A stretch of 56,608 nt of DNA from CAZMVU01 sp964569295 (GCA_964569295.1 CAZMVU010000008.1:1-56608), one strand, 5' to 3'. Counted from the first letter of the stretch, positions 43,752 to 52,662 are shown. Made by a program: numbers and translations. The notes: a model not told the origin generated them from the sequence alone.

Positions 43752-43930
43752 TACACACAAGCCTTTTTTGCACAACGCCTTATGGCATTTAAGACCGGCA
43801 CCCCATGCCCGATATCGGGTGTTTGTTCCCGTATGCGGCGCATCTGGGACATCACAGCACACCAGCCCCGGCTTTCGCCGGATTCCAGAGACTGGTGAAG
43901 CGAACAGCGGCGGGCTTCTGGACCCCCGGT

Positions 43931-45883
43931 TTATGAAATGAGTGCGTCGACGAGGAAGAAGGCGAGCAGTAGGGGCAGGTAGATGATGGAGGCGAGCAGC
44001 ACACGGCGCGCATCGAAGTTGGTGCGGCTCATGCGCCAGCGCGCACATACGAACAAGAACCAGAGTCCGGCGAGCATGGCGCCCACGAAGTAGGGCCAGC
44101 TCACGAGCCGCACGAAGGTCGGCAGCAGGGACACGGGCACGAGGAGAATGGCGAAGCCGAGGCTGTGGCGGAATGTGCTCGCGCCGTCGGGTTTGACCAC
44201 GGGCAGCATCTTGAGCCTGCCGCGCGCGTAGTCCTCACGAAACATCCAGGCGATCGAGTAGAAATGTGGGTGCTGCCAGAGGAACAGGATGCCAAAGAGC
44301 ACCCACGCACCCAGGTGGAGTCCGCCGGTAGCTGCGGCCCAACCGATGAGCGGCGGAATCGCGCCGGGCACCGCGCCCACGGTCGTGTTGACCCAGGAAA
44401 ACCGTTTCAACGGCGTATAAACGAGCACATAAAGTGCCGCGCTCGCAAAACTCAGCAATGCCGCCACGAGGTTCGCGGTCACCAGCAGGTAGCCATAGCC
44501 GCCCAGTACCAGCGCCACGCCGAAGAGCATGGCGGGCACATAGCCCACCTGGCCCAAGGGCAACGGCCGGTACCGCGTGCGGGCCATGCGCGCATCGAGG
44601 TCGCGCTCGAGCACCTGGTTCAACACCGAGGCGCCTCCGGCGGCCATGGCAGTCCCCACGAGCGTGTGCACGAGAAGCCACAGCGGCAGGATGCCCCCGC
44701 GCCCCATGGCGTAGCCGAGAATGGTCGTTACCAGCACCATGGTCACAATGCGCGGTTTGGTGAGTTCGTAATAGGCCTGAAGCGGAGAACGTTCGAGGGC
44801 CGCGGCGGGGTCATGGCGCCGCTGCCTTCGCGGCGGTTTCTGCTGCGGTGCGGCCCCCCCCTGGGATTCCGCCGGCAATCGCGTGTGCCAAGCACGCAAT
44901 GCGAAGAATACCGTGGCTCCCAGCAGGGCCGCGCCGCCGGCTACGTGCAGGCTCGTGATGATTGGCGATTTCGCCGTCCATACGGTCAGCACGCCCAGCG
45001 ACACCTGGAGCAGCACCAGCACCCACATGAACCCGGCCACACGAAAGAGATGCGGATGTTCCCGCCGCTGCCGCAACATGCTCCACATGAGGCCGCCCAC
45101 GGCCAAGAACACGATCAATCCCCCGAGCCGATGCGCAAAGTGGATGACCACTTGGCCCAGCGTGGCAGCCGGCAGTTCCATATCCAGCGCATCCACATTG
45201 TAGAAGCGCCAGTCGTTAATGGTCTCGAGCATGGACTCGTTGAACCGCGGGAGCCATTGTCCCCCCACCGTCGGGAAATCGGGTATCGCCAGACCAGACT
45301 CCGTATGGCGCATCACCGCGCCAAGGAAGAGTTGCCCGTAGATAAGTGCAATGAGAATGAGCGCAGCGGCAAACAAGGGTGTACGCGCGCCGGCGGGCGG
45401 GTGATCGCGGTGATCGCCACGCCGCCAGGAGCCATAGAGCCCGTAGGCCAGGATGATGGTGACAATGAAGAAGGTCTGTGCCAGGGAACCGTGCGACGCG
45501 GAAATGTACCAGGGCAGTTTGTACCACACCGTGAGCCCGCCGAGCATCGCCTGTACCAACACCGCCCCAACGGCTGCCCAGCCCACCACCGTGACCCAGC
45601 GCCGGGGCGACCAGCACGACAGGAACAAAGCGAGCAACAGGGTGAGCGTGGCGACACTGCCCGCCCAGAGCCGGTGGAAATGCTCGTGAAAAATGTTGCC
45701 GGTCCACTTGTCAATGGGATAGGTGATCGGGTTCTGGCCGTAAGTAAGCGGCCAATCGGGAACAGCGAGCCCGGCCTCGTGGCTTTTAACCTGGCCGCCG
45801 AAGAATATGAGGGCGAATGTGGCCACGCACAGCAGACACGCGAAACACCACAGGAAGAAATGTATTTTCGGCGATTGGCTCAT
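43931..45883 (-). CDS. ctaAB: Fused heme A synthase-heme O synthase (CtaA-CtaB)
   Basis: This 650 aa polytopic membrane protein joins two enzymes of heme A synthesis. The N-terminal part (about 1-370) is CtaA/COX15: GQVKSHEAGLAVPDWPLTYG, HEHFHRLWAG, ASHGSLAQTFF, HFAHRLGG and SLHVAGG supply the heme-ligand histidines. After a basic linker (PPRRQRRHDP), the CtaB prenyltransferase (about 380-650) shows TKPRIVTMVLVTTILGYAMG, the first Asp-rich motif NQVLERDLDARM and REDYARGRLKMLPV. Such fusions are known in Thermus. I use the ATG at 45883; 40 upstream residues look non-coding. No cox subunit genes are in the window. Confidence 0.92.
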   Translation of the reverse strand: MSQSPKIHFFLWCFACLLCVATFALIFFGGQVKSHEAGLAVPDWPLTYGQNPITYPIDKWTGNIFHEHFHRLWAGSVATLTLLLALFLSCWSPRRWVTVVGWAAVGAVLVQAMLGGLTVWYKLPWYISASHGSLAQTFFIVTIILAYGLYGSWRRGDHRDHPPAGARTPLFAAALILIALIYGQLFLGAVMRHTESGLAIPDFPTVGGQWLPRFNESMLETINDWRFYNVDALDMELPAATLGQVVIHFAHRLGGLIVFLAVGGLMWSMLRQRREHPHLFRVAGFMWVLVLLQVSLGVLTVWTAKSPIITSLHVAGGAALLGATVFFALRAWHTRLPAESQGGAAPQQKPPRRQRRHDPAAALERSPLQAYYELTKPRIVTMVLVTTILGYAMGRGGILPLWLLVHTLVGTAMAAGGASVLNQVLERDLDARMARTRYRPLPLGQVGYVPAMLFGVALVLGGYGYLLVTANLVAALLSFASAALYVLVYTPLKRFSWVNTTVGAVPGAIPPLIGWAAATGGLHLGAWVLFGILFLWQHPHFYSIAWMFREDYARGRLKMLPVVKPDGASTFRHSLGFAILLVPVSLLPTFVRLVSWPYFVGAMLAGLWFLFVCARWRMSRTNFDARRVLLASIIYLPLLLAFFLVDALIS

Positions 45884-46033
45884 GCTTTGCTTACTGGCGT
45901 AAACCGTTCCACGTACCGGAATCGGGGCCCTCCCCCGTTGCAACAGGAAACGCCGCGATGGGCCGCCGCATTCCGCAAGGTCCCACCGCAAGGTCCGGGA
46001 CACACGTCCGGCCGCGCGCTGATTTCCAAACGA

Positions 46034-46753
46034 TCACCGCGACAGCACAAAATCGGCCGTTGCAGGTTCACCTTCGGCCACCGTGATTGTCTTCCGCCGC
46101 ACACCCAACCGCTCGTGCCACGCTTCGACGACGTAGTCGCCGGGCGGCAGTGCATCTATCGTGTAGCGGCCCGCCGTATTGGAGACGTCGAAGTAGGGAT
46201 GCGTAAGCACGGCGCAGTAGGCGCGCATCCAGGGGTGCACGTCGCACTTGATGGGAAACGGCGCCGGCTCCGGCTTTTCAAAGACGACCGTCTGCTCCTC
46301 GGTAGCGTCGTCCATGGCGCGGTTGAAACCGGGGTTCTCTTGCGGCATGCCGTTCACGTTGTGAATGTTCCCATCCGGGTTGAGCACTACGAGCGGCTGA
46401 CCCACGCGGATGCCGAAGACTCGCGGGTGATACATGCACCCGGACTGGCTCAATTCGGCCGGTTCCGCCGGAGTCGGGTATTCCTTGTCCGGCAAACCTT
46501 CGACCACCTGCACAAACACATTGGCCAGATGGTTCTCCTCGTCCACAACAATGGACTCGTTGAGCACTGGCATGTCCTTGTGTTGCATTTCACAGTGGGG
46601 GTCCGCGGCCATCTTGATGGGACCCATGGGCGGCATACGCCCTTCCACGCTGACGGTGCCGGAAAGCACTTCACCGAACACCGGCGCCTGGGCCAACAGC
46701 AGCATCCCGAACATGGCGGTAAGTACGCCCATGCAACATACACGAAAGGTCAT
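46034..46753 (-). CDS. Exported cupredoxin-like protein
   Basis: This 239 aa protein has a signal peptide (about 1-27). Two beta domains follow: a cupredoxin-like part (about 100-185) and a carboxypeptidase-regulatory-like part (SNTAGRYTIDALPPGDYVVE). Possible type 1 copper ligands are H131 (IHNVNG), C170, H173 and M176 (KCDVHPWM). Proteins of this layout are frequent near cytochrome and copper genes and are often annotated as methylamine utilisation-like or plastocyanin-like. It sits 150 bases upstream of the ctaAB fusion on the same strand, which suggests an electron-transfer or copper role for the oxidase. That link is inference. Confidence 0.72.
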   Translation of the reverse strand: MTFRVCCMGVLTAMFGMLLLAQAPVFGEVLSGTVSVEGRMPPMGPIKMAADPHCEMQHKDMPVLNESIVVDEENHLANVFVQVVEGLPDKEYPTPAEPAELSQSGCMYHPRVFGIRVGQPLVVLNPDGNIHNVNGMPQENPGFNRAMDDATEEQTVVFEKPEPAPFPIKCDVHPWMRAYCAVLTHPYFDVSNTAGRYTIDALPPGDYVVEAWHERLGVRRKTITVAEGEPATADFVLSR

Positions 46754-46989
46754 GGTTCGCTTTCCCCTGGTGTGTTACGGAGCTTCACGGTCCGGTTCGA
46801 GGGCTACTCCCCCCATTTTCTGTAGGGGAACATCCGGCGCGGTTGCGGCATTCCAGAGAAAAAAACGGGTGCAACCGGTGCGCTATCGGGCAGAAGGAGG
46901 AGGGTTTGTGGCGAACGTCACGGCTTGGCAGCGCCAGACCCTCGGGATGTGCCGGGTTTGCAAAGCATGCCCCCGGCAAGAAAAAGCTG

Positions 46990-48369
46990 CTACTGCCCGC
47001 CGCCGTTCGTGCGCTTACGGTCGATCTCGTGTTTTTTGAGGCGGTACTGGAGCGTCTTGTAGGAGAGACCGAGGAGCTCGGCCGCCTCTTTGATGCGCCC
47101 GCCGCTGCGATCCAGGGCCTGACGAATGAGCCCCTGCTCGAGCTCTTCAAGCACGATACCGCCAGGCGGCAGCTTGCAGTTGGCCGGTGCGGCGCTGGGG
47201 GCATGCAGCTTTTCAGGGAGATCATCCGGGGTAATGCGGCCGCGGTCATTGAGGATGAAGATTTGTTCGAGGGTGTGCGCGAGCTCGCGCACATTGCCGG
47301 GCCAGCGGTAGCTGCGGAAGGCGTCGAGTACGGCGGGATCGATGCTGGGCGGCTCGATACCAAGCTTCTGGGCAATCTTGCCGCGAAAATGGGCCACGAG
47401 CAAGGGTAGGTCCTGGGCGCGTTCACGAAGCGGGGGCAAGGCAATGGGCAACACCTCGAGCCGGAAGTAGAGGTCTTCGCGAAAGGCGCCCTCTTCGACA
47501 CGCTGCCGCAAGTCGCAGTTGGTGGCGACCACCGTGCGTACATCGACCTTACGTGGCTGCGTACCGCCAATCCGCTCGACGTAGCCGTCTTGCAGCACGC
47601 GCAGGAGTTTCGCCTGGTGTTCGACCTGCATGTCGCCTATCTCGTCGAGGAAGATGGTACCGCCGTCGGCCGTCTCGAACTTGCCGGGCCGCGCCGTTTC
47701 CGCCCCCGTAAAGGCGCCTTTCTCGTGGCCAAAGAGCTCGCTCTCGACAAGCTCGTCGGGGATAGCCGCGCAGTTGACCACCACGAATGGCTTGTCCTTG
47801 CGCGGGCCGGCGAAGTGGATGTGTTGCGCGATGAGTTCCTTGCCGGTGCCGGACTCACCCAGGATGAGCACCGTGCTCGGTATCGTGACCGCGCGCCGCA
47901 CCCGGTCAAACACGGCCTGCATAGATTCGCACGCACCAATGATATTGCCCAGGGCCGTGCGCTCGGAAACCAACGAGCGCAGTTGTTGGTTTTGCCGGCG
48001 CAGCTCACCCCGCTCCACGGCACGCCCTACCACGACAAGCAACTCGTCTTTATCAAAAGGCTTTTGCAGGTAGTCGGCCGCACCCGCTTTCATGGCGGTG
48101 ACAGCCGTGTGTACGGTGGCGTGCGCGGTCATGACCACGACTTCGGTTTCCGGCCGAAGCTCTTTGACCGCGTGCAGGACAGCCAGGCCGTCCATATCCG
48201 GCATTTTTAGATCCGTAAGCACGAGCGCGCAGGGGTCGGCTTTCAGCGCCTCGACGGTCTCGGGGCCGCTGCCGCATGGCACGACATCGTAGCCGGCAGC
48301 GGCGAGGATATCGGCGATGATCTCGCGCTGGGTGCAGTCGTCTTCGGTAACGAGGACCCGGGCAGTCAT
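46990..48369 (-). CDS. NtrC-type sigma-54 response regulator
   Basis: This 459 aa activator has a receiver domain (D10, D11, phosphoacceptor D53, K103 in LQKPFD). An AAA+ domain follows with Walker A GESGTGKE (171-178), an intact GAFTGA loop for sigma-54 contact (218-223) and WPGNVRELAHT. The C-terminal Fis-type helix-turn-helix is GGRIKEAAELLGLSYKTLQY. It should activate sigma-54 promoters on phosphorylation by the adjacent kinase. The start overlaps the kinase stop as ATGA (48366-48369). The target genes are not visible; I saw no convincing GG-N10-GC element in the nearest gaps. Confidence 0.95.
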   Translation of the reverse strand: MTARVLVTEDDCTQREIIADILAAAGYDVVPCGSGPETVEALKADPCALVLTDLKMPDMDGLAVLHAVKELRPETEVVVMTAHATVHTAVTAMKAGAADYLQKPFDKDELLVVVGRAVERGELRRQNQQLRSLVSERTALGNIIGACESMQAVFDRVRRAVTIPSTVLILGESGTGKELIAQHIHFAGPRKDKPFVVVNCAAIPDELVESELFGHEKGAFTGAETARPGKFETADGGTIFLDEIGDMQVEHQAKLLRVLQDGYVERIGGTQPRKVDVRTVVATNCDLRQRVEEGAFREDLYFRLEVLPIALPPLRERAQDLPLLVAHFRGKIAQKLGIEPPSIDPAVLDAFRSYRWPGNVRELAHTLEQIFILNDRGRITPDDLPEKLHAPSAAPANCKLPPGGIVLEELEQGLIRQALDRSGGRIKEAAELLGLSYKTLQYRLKKHEIDRKRTNGGGQ

Positions 48370-49751
48370 GGGTTGGCCTCCTTTGCTAACGGCAGCATGA
48401 TAAGCACCTGACAGCCTTGTCCTTCGCTGCTCGACAGGTTGATGCGGCCGCCGTGTTCCTCGACAATACCGCGGGTAAGTGACAGGCCGAGGCCCGTGCC
48501 GCCGGGCTTCGTGGTGAAGTACGGTTCAAAAACACGCTCGGCTGCCTCTTCATCGAGCCCGGGGCCGTCGTCACGGATTTCGATTTCGCAGGCATCCGCC
48601 GTGACACGGGAAAACAGGCGGACGCGTCCCCCGCGCCCCGCGGCCTCGAGGGCGTTCAGCAGCACGTTCAGCACCGCGCGTGACATCTGTTTGGCATCGA
48701 GATCGAGCGTGAGATCACCCGCGCGAATCTCGGCCTGTAGCCGCACACCGCGTTGCTCGGCATCTTTCTGGATAAGGCGCAAACAATCATCGAGCACGTC
48801 GTCGACCCGGTGCGGCTCGGGGCTTATAGCGCTTTCGCGGGCCAGGGACAAGAAGCTCGACACAATGTCCTCGAGGCGGCTAACTTCCTGGCCGATCGTA
48901 TCGAGCACACGGGCGGCCCCTTGCTCTTCCCCGGACAAGGCATCGCGCGCGTGACTCGACAGCAGCTTGATGGCGTTGAGCGGGTTGCGCACATCGTGTG
49001 CGACACCGGCCGCAAGGTTGCCCAGCGCGGAGAGGCGTTGTGCCTGGCGCAGTTTCGCTTCCACCAGTTCCTTCTCCTGGAGCGCGTCGACCATGCCGTT
49101 GAAGGTTTCCTCGAGCGCGCGGATTTCACCGGTGCCACCGCCGACATTGACAGCCATGAGTTCGCCATGCGCGATGGCGGCGCAGGATTCCGACAGGTCG
49201 CGTAACGGCCGCAGAGTCTTCGCGATGAAGTAAACCATAAGCCCGAGCGCAACCACGAAGACGGCTGTAAGCGCCAACATGTTGCGGTTCGTGAAAGCGC
49301 GCAGGATCTCGACCTGCGGCTCGATGGGCACCGAAAGCGTCATAAGTGTCCACTCGCCGCCCAACAGCAGCGGCACCCGGGCCACGCGCAGCAGTTCGCC
49401 CCCGCGCCCCTGCTTGATGGCCACACTGCCCTGGTACGTGTCGTCGATGTATGGCTCGAACTGCACATACGCATCTGGGTGGATACTTTCCGAAAGCTCG
49501 GAGAACTGTTCGAGGGCGGAGTCCGACTGTTGATCGAAATCGACGGTGACCCGGTCCGCAAGCTGGCGGGCATGCGCTTCCATTTCCTTCACCGCCTCTT
49601 CAAAATAAACCCGGGTAATCACCGCGACCGACCCGAACAGGCACAGCAGCAGCACGCCGCACAGCACGGCCACGCGGAAATACAGGGAGTTGTGCCACCG
49701 CACGGGAGGGCGGGCGCGGGCAGGATATCTTGTGTCGGGTTTACGTGTCAT
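48366..49751 (-). CDS. Membrane sensor histidine kinase
   Basis: This 461 aa kinase starts at the ATG at 49751. Two membrane helices (about 25-48 and 155-176) flank a periplasmic sensor region of about 105 residues. A HAMP domain, HisKA (GNLAAGVAHDVRNPLNAIK, with the H-box His) and an ATPase domain (DDGPGLDEEAA, GGTGLGLSLTRGIVEEHGG) follow. It is the likely partner of the NtrC-type regulator, with which it overlaps by 4 bases. The signal is unknown. The gene lies 36 bases after the uracil-DNA glycosylase gene and may be transcribed with it. Confidence 0.93.
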   Translation of the reverse strand: MTRKPDTRYPARARPPVRWHNSLYFRVAVLCGVLLLCLFGSVAVITRVYFEEAVKEMEAHARQLADRVTVDFDQQSDSALEQFSELSESIHPDAYVQFEPYIDDTYQGSVAIKQGRGGELLRVARVPLLLGGEWTLMTLSVPIEPQVEILRAFTNRNMLALTAVFVVALGLMVYFIAKTLRPLRDLSESCAAIAHGELMAVNVGGGTGEIRALEETFNGMVDALQEKELVEAKLRQAQRLSALGNLAAGVAHDVRNPLNAIKLLSSHARDALSGEEQGAARVLDTIGQEVSRLEDIVSSFLSLARESAISPEPHRVDDVLDDCLRLIQKDAEQRGVRLQAEIRAGDLTLDLDAKQMSRAVLNVLLNALEAAGRGGRVRLFSRVTADACEIEIRDDGPGLDEEAAERVFEPYFTTKPGGTGLGLSLTRGIVEEHGGRINLSSSEGQGCQVLIMLPLAKEANP

Positions 49752-49787
49752 GATACTGGGTACCAAGGTTGGGAGGGGGCGGGCACG

Positions 49788-50615
49788 TCACTTGGGGCGC
49801 TTGATACCCAAGTGCTGCATAACCGCCTGAATATCCTCCCAGCAACCGTGCTTTTGGGGAGGGTTCCGCAAGAGGTAGGCCGGGTGGTAGGTAACCCGCA
49901 GCGGAATGCCGTGGTATTCCCACCAGCGGCCGCGCATACGCCCCACGGGCAAGTCACATTTGAGCAGGGTCTGGGCGGCATATTTGCCGAGCGCGATGAT
50001 AACCTTGGCATTCATGATCTCGAGCTGCTGCATGAGAAACGGTTCGCAGGCCGCCACTTCCACCGGTTTCGGGTCGCGGTTTTCCGGCGGGCGGCATTTC
50101 AACACGTTGCAGATGTAGACATCCGCTCGTTTGAGCCCCATACCCTTCTCGATGATATCGGTGAGGAGTTGGCCCGCCCGCCCAACGAACGGGATGCCCT
50201 GCTTATCTTCGTGGTATCCCGGCGCTTCACCCACAAACACCACATCGGACCGGGGATGCCCCGCACCGAACACCGTTTGTGTGCGCGATCCACTCAGCGT
50301 GCAGCGCGTGCAGCCCGAAACAATCCGCTCCAACGCCGCAAGCGCTTCTTCCGGGGTGTTCCCCGTGACCTTCGGCGGCGGGGGGATCGCTTCACCCGGC
50401 GCGTGTTCAAGCGGAGCCGGGGCGGCCGCTGCCACACCCTCTTCTCCAGGCGTTTCAGGCACGTCCACGGCACCGGATTCCGCCGTTTCGACGGCTTCGA
50501 GTACGGCCGCGACCTCGGGCGGTAACGATACCAGCTTCTGCACACCGCGGGCATGAGCCTCGAGCATACGGCGCAGATCGTCGTAGAAGGCATCTGTATG
50601 GGGGACGTTATTCAT
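49788..50615 (-). CDS. Family 4-type uracil-DNA glycosylase with iron-sulfur site
   Basis: This enzyme removes uracil from DNA in base-excision repair. The 275 aa product starts at the ATG at 50615, with GGAG seven bases upstream. The catalytic half (about 95-275) has GEAPGYHEDKQGIPFVGRAG (motif 1, starting at 129), ICNVLKCRPPENRDP and a C-terminal TYHPAYLLRNP motif. Four cysteines, C102, C105, C174 and C190, fit a [4Fe-4S] cluster. The first 95 residues are a low-complexity Ala/Pro/Glu extension, seen in some bacterial members. It lies next to another DNA glycosylase gene (250 bases away) and directly before a sensor kinase. Confidence 0.92.
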   Translation of the reverse strand: MNNVPHTDAFYDDLRRMLEAHARGVQKLVSLPPEVAAVLEAVETAESGAVDVPETPGEEGVAAAAPAPLEHAPGEAIPPPPKVTGNTPEEALAALERIVSGCTRCTLSGSRTQTVFGAGHPRSDVVFVGEAPGYHEDKQGIPFVGRAGQLLTDIIEKGMGLKRADVYICNVLKCRPPENRDPKPVEVAACEPFLMQQLEIMNAKVIIALGKYAAQTLLKCDLPVGRMRGRWWEYHGIPLRVTYHPAYLLRNPPQKHGCWEDIQAVMQHLGIKRPK

Positions 50616-50866
50616 GCGCTTACTCCGGAAACACGCATGATACCACGTCAGCCACGCCCGGTTGTAAAACATGCCCATGCGTCGTCAAAAGTGGCCTCTG
50701 GCCCTAGCGAAGTGGAGGCCTCGCGACTGTGTCACGTGGCGCCCGCCTTACAAGGCGGACGGAAAACCCGGTGAAGGCCCTCCTGCGCCCGGGGTAAAAC
50801 CAAGGCGCTACGTGGCTTGTTCCTGCTTCACTGTCCGTCCCATGCCGCCCCTGACTTCGGCGATTG

Positions 50867-51436
50867 CTACACCGGCAAATCCGCCTGCGCCACCACAAAC
50901 CGCCACGGTTTGTCCTTGTACTCGCCGGCGTAGTGTACGTTGATACGCGCGGTTGCCTGGACTGCATCGGGGGACACATGGATGCCGTGGTCTTCGACCC
51001 AGAGGCGGGCGGCGCGGCCGTAGGCAGGGGTGCTATTGAAGCCGGCCTTATCGATCTGAAATGCGCGGCATAGTTTGCCGGGACCGTCGGTGCGAACGCC
51101 CGCCGGCACTCCCCGGAGCGGCACAACCCCGCGGATGAGCACCGCCGCGGGATAGCCCGGACGTTCGGTAACCGCATTCAGGCAGTGGTACATGCCGTAG
51201 ATGAGGTAGACATACCAGTGTCCCGGCGGACCGAACATGACCTCCGTGCGGCCCGTGCGCCCCTTGTTCGCGTGGCATGCCGTGTCGTGCGCGCCGCAGT
51301 AGGCCTCGGTCTCGTTGATGATGCCCACGCAACGCACGCCATGCGCACCGCGGCATACCAACGCCTTGCCCAGCAAATCGCAGGCGGTCTCGCAGGTGTC
51401 GCGCGCATAGAATTTCTTGGGTAGTCGTCGAACCAT
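50867..51436 (-). CDS. 3-methyladenine DNA glycosylase (AAG/MPG type)
   Basis: This enzyme excises alkylated purines from DNA. The 189 aa product starts at the ATG at 51436 (MVRRLPKKFYARDTC); an upstream TTG at 51475 with AAGG is an alternative. The family signature NETEAYCGAHDTACHA (from residue 41), YVYLIYGMYHCLNAVTE and the DGPGKLCRAFQID loop are present. Glutamate 42 or 44 is the likely general base. It is encoded close to the uracil-DNA glycosylase on the same strand, forming a small base-excision repair pair. The 250-base gap contains no gene. Confidence 0.92.
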   Translation of the reverse strand: MVRRLPKKFYARDTCETACDLLGKALVCRGAHGVRCVGIINETEAYCGAHDTACHANKGRTGRTEVMFGPPGHWYVYLIYGMYHCLNAVTERPGYPAAVLIRGVVPLRGVPAGVRTDGPGKLCRAFQIDKAGFNSTPAYGRAARLWVEDHGIHVSPDAVQATARINVHYAGEYKDKPWRFVVAQADLPV

Positions 51437-51591
51437 GGCCGCGCTACCGTGCCACACAGGGGCTGCACGGCTCAAGACACCTTTTCTTCAGCACATGGCG
51501 CGGAAAATCACAATCCCCGTTGCCCCAGCGCTGGCCCCCCTTTCCAGGCCGGTGCTGCCGCTGGATGCAATAGACAACGGCTCATCAGGCA

Positions 51592-51617
51592 GCCGAAGCA
51601 GCCCGCGCTGCTCCGGC
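51592..51617. repeat. GC-rich stem-loop between the glycosylase and small-protein genes
   Basis: GCCGAAGCAG at 51592-51601 pairs with CTGCTCCGGC at 51608-51617 (ten positions, one non-Watson-Crick) over a 6-base loop. It lies about 50 bases after the end of the downstream small ORF. It could be the 3' end of the small-protein transcript. There is no T run. Confidence 0.4.
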
Positions 51618-51665
51618 CGCCCGCCATAAAGTGTGTTGAGATGCCTGGCTCGGTACGCAGCGTTC

Positions 51666-51824
51666 CTAAAACTGTCCGCCTTCTCCCCAGATGCTATCCC
51701 AGAAATCACCGCTCCCCTCGTCATCCCCGCCGCCGCGCAGCAAGAGACCGAACACCAGGATAAGCAGTCCTACGGCACCACCGACGACGGCATAGACCCA
51801 ATTGTCAACTCCCGAACCTGTCAT
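51666..51824 (-). CDS. Micro-membrane protein, 52 aa, paralogue A
   Basis: This small gene, too short for usual length cut-offs, has a strong SD (AGGAGG) six bases before the ATG. The product begins MTGSGVDNWVYAVVGG, then has one hydrophobic helix (about 11-31), a GGGDDEGSG spacer and an amphipathic aromatic tail (FWDSIWGEGGQF). It is clearly related to the 54 aa protein encoded 56 bases upstream: both share TG.G..NW.YA.VGG, the helix, the glycine spacer and the FW/WGE tail. Nothing similar is known to me. A role in the inner membrane as a small regulator, peptide or toxin-like factor is possible, but no function is assigned. Confidence 0.68.
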   Translation of the reverse strand: MTGSGVDNWVYAVVGGAVGLLILVFGLLLRGGGDDEGSGDFWDSIWGEGGQF

Positions 51825-51880
51825 AATTCAATCCTCCTGTTCGTTTTACGTTTGCTGAGAAGCCCTGCGTGCAGGCGTCC

Positions 51881-52045
51881 CTAAAACTCGTCCTCGACTT
51901 CTCCCCAGAAATCATCCCAGGCACCGCCGATAGATTCACCATTCTCACCACCACCCCCTAAGAGACCAAGCAGCAGAACGACAATCCCAATCATACCACC
52001 GACGATGGCATACATCCAATTCTCGGCTCCAGGTCCTGTCAACAT
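51881..52045 (-). CDS. Micro-membrane protein, 54 aa, paralogue B
   Basis: This 54 aa gene has a strong SD (AGGAGG) six bases upstream of the ATG at 52045. The product reads MLTGPGAENWMYAIVGG, then one hydrophobic helix (about 12-31), GGGGENGES and an acidic aromatic end (AWDDFWGEVEDEF). The net charge is strongly negative because of the tail. With paralogue A downstream it forms a tandem duplication; conservation of the N-terminus, helix and tail suggests both are translated. The upstream region to lysS contains a TATACTATAC-like AT-rich element near 52140, which might belong to its promoter. Confidence 0.7.
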   Translation of the reverse strand: MLTGPGAENWMYAIVGGMIGIVVLLLGLLGGGGENGESIGGAWDDFWGEVEDEF

Positions 52046-52662
52046 AACAACCTCCTATTCTGTTGCTCTTTACGCCGCCAGCCGATCCCTTTGGCCGGCA
52101 GCGGGTATCCACGGAAACTCACACGGCTATCCGCTGTTGGTATACTATACTCGCGAGAGCAAGAGGCGTTCCATCCCGTATATCGTGCCCTTGGCGTCTC
52201 CGGCGCCTGCACCGGCCCATCTCGGCTTGCACAGCAGGCCCACCAGCAGTCTTTCGTAAGGTGTGTGCGGCAAGACACGCACTTTTCCACCCGCCGCGTG
52301 TTCGCAAAGGACAACCACACGGCGATGATAGGGGCGCGTAAGGACTTCCTTCGGCACGGCGCGGCGGGGAGACCCCAGGCTGTTACCAATTTTTACAGCG
52401 CGTAACGAAATCAACCATTACCCCCTACCGAGTGGAAACGGTATCCGGGCGCGCCCGGTCCCAGCCCAGACCCTGCGCCGCACACTATTTCCGCCCGGCG
52501 AATGACCCGTCGCACGGGGATGTGCTACAATCCCCGCCATTCCCGGGCATTCTCTGTCGGTTCATCACCTGCGCCCTGTGCATACGGTGCGGATACGCTA
52601 CCAGCGAATGCCATGGGCAAACATCCACCACCACAGCCAACCTACCCGGGCAACAAGAGATC
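52046..52662. other. 0.6-kb region between the small-protein pair and lysS
   Basis: This divergent region should hold promoters for the small proteins (-) and lysS (+). No convincing gene is present. One - strand frame near 52380 reads LRAVKIGNSLG and PKEVLTR, which resembles the start of AbrB/MazE-type antitoxins, but it lacks an SD and diverges afterwards. The frame upstream of the lysS ATG is open but does not read like LysRS. Confidence 0.5.

Noticed and set aside
44165..46825. Very long + strand open frame opposite ctaAB and the cupredoxin gene
   Set aside because: It is a high-GC antisense shadow: no recognisable protein features, and the - strand carries clear family motifs.
46754..46989. 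Sigma-54 promoter near the NtrC-type regulator
   Set aside because: Several GG and GC pairs occur, but none fits the TGGCAC-N5-TTGC pattern well enough.
52432..52662. N-terminal extension of lysS
   Set aside because: The in-frame upstream stretch is Cys/Pro/Arg-rich, unlike LysRS, and the ATG at 52663 gives the normal N-terminus.
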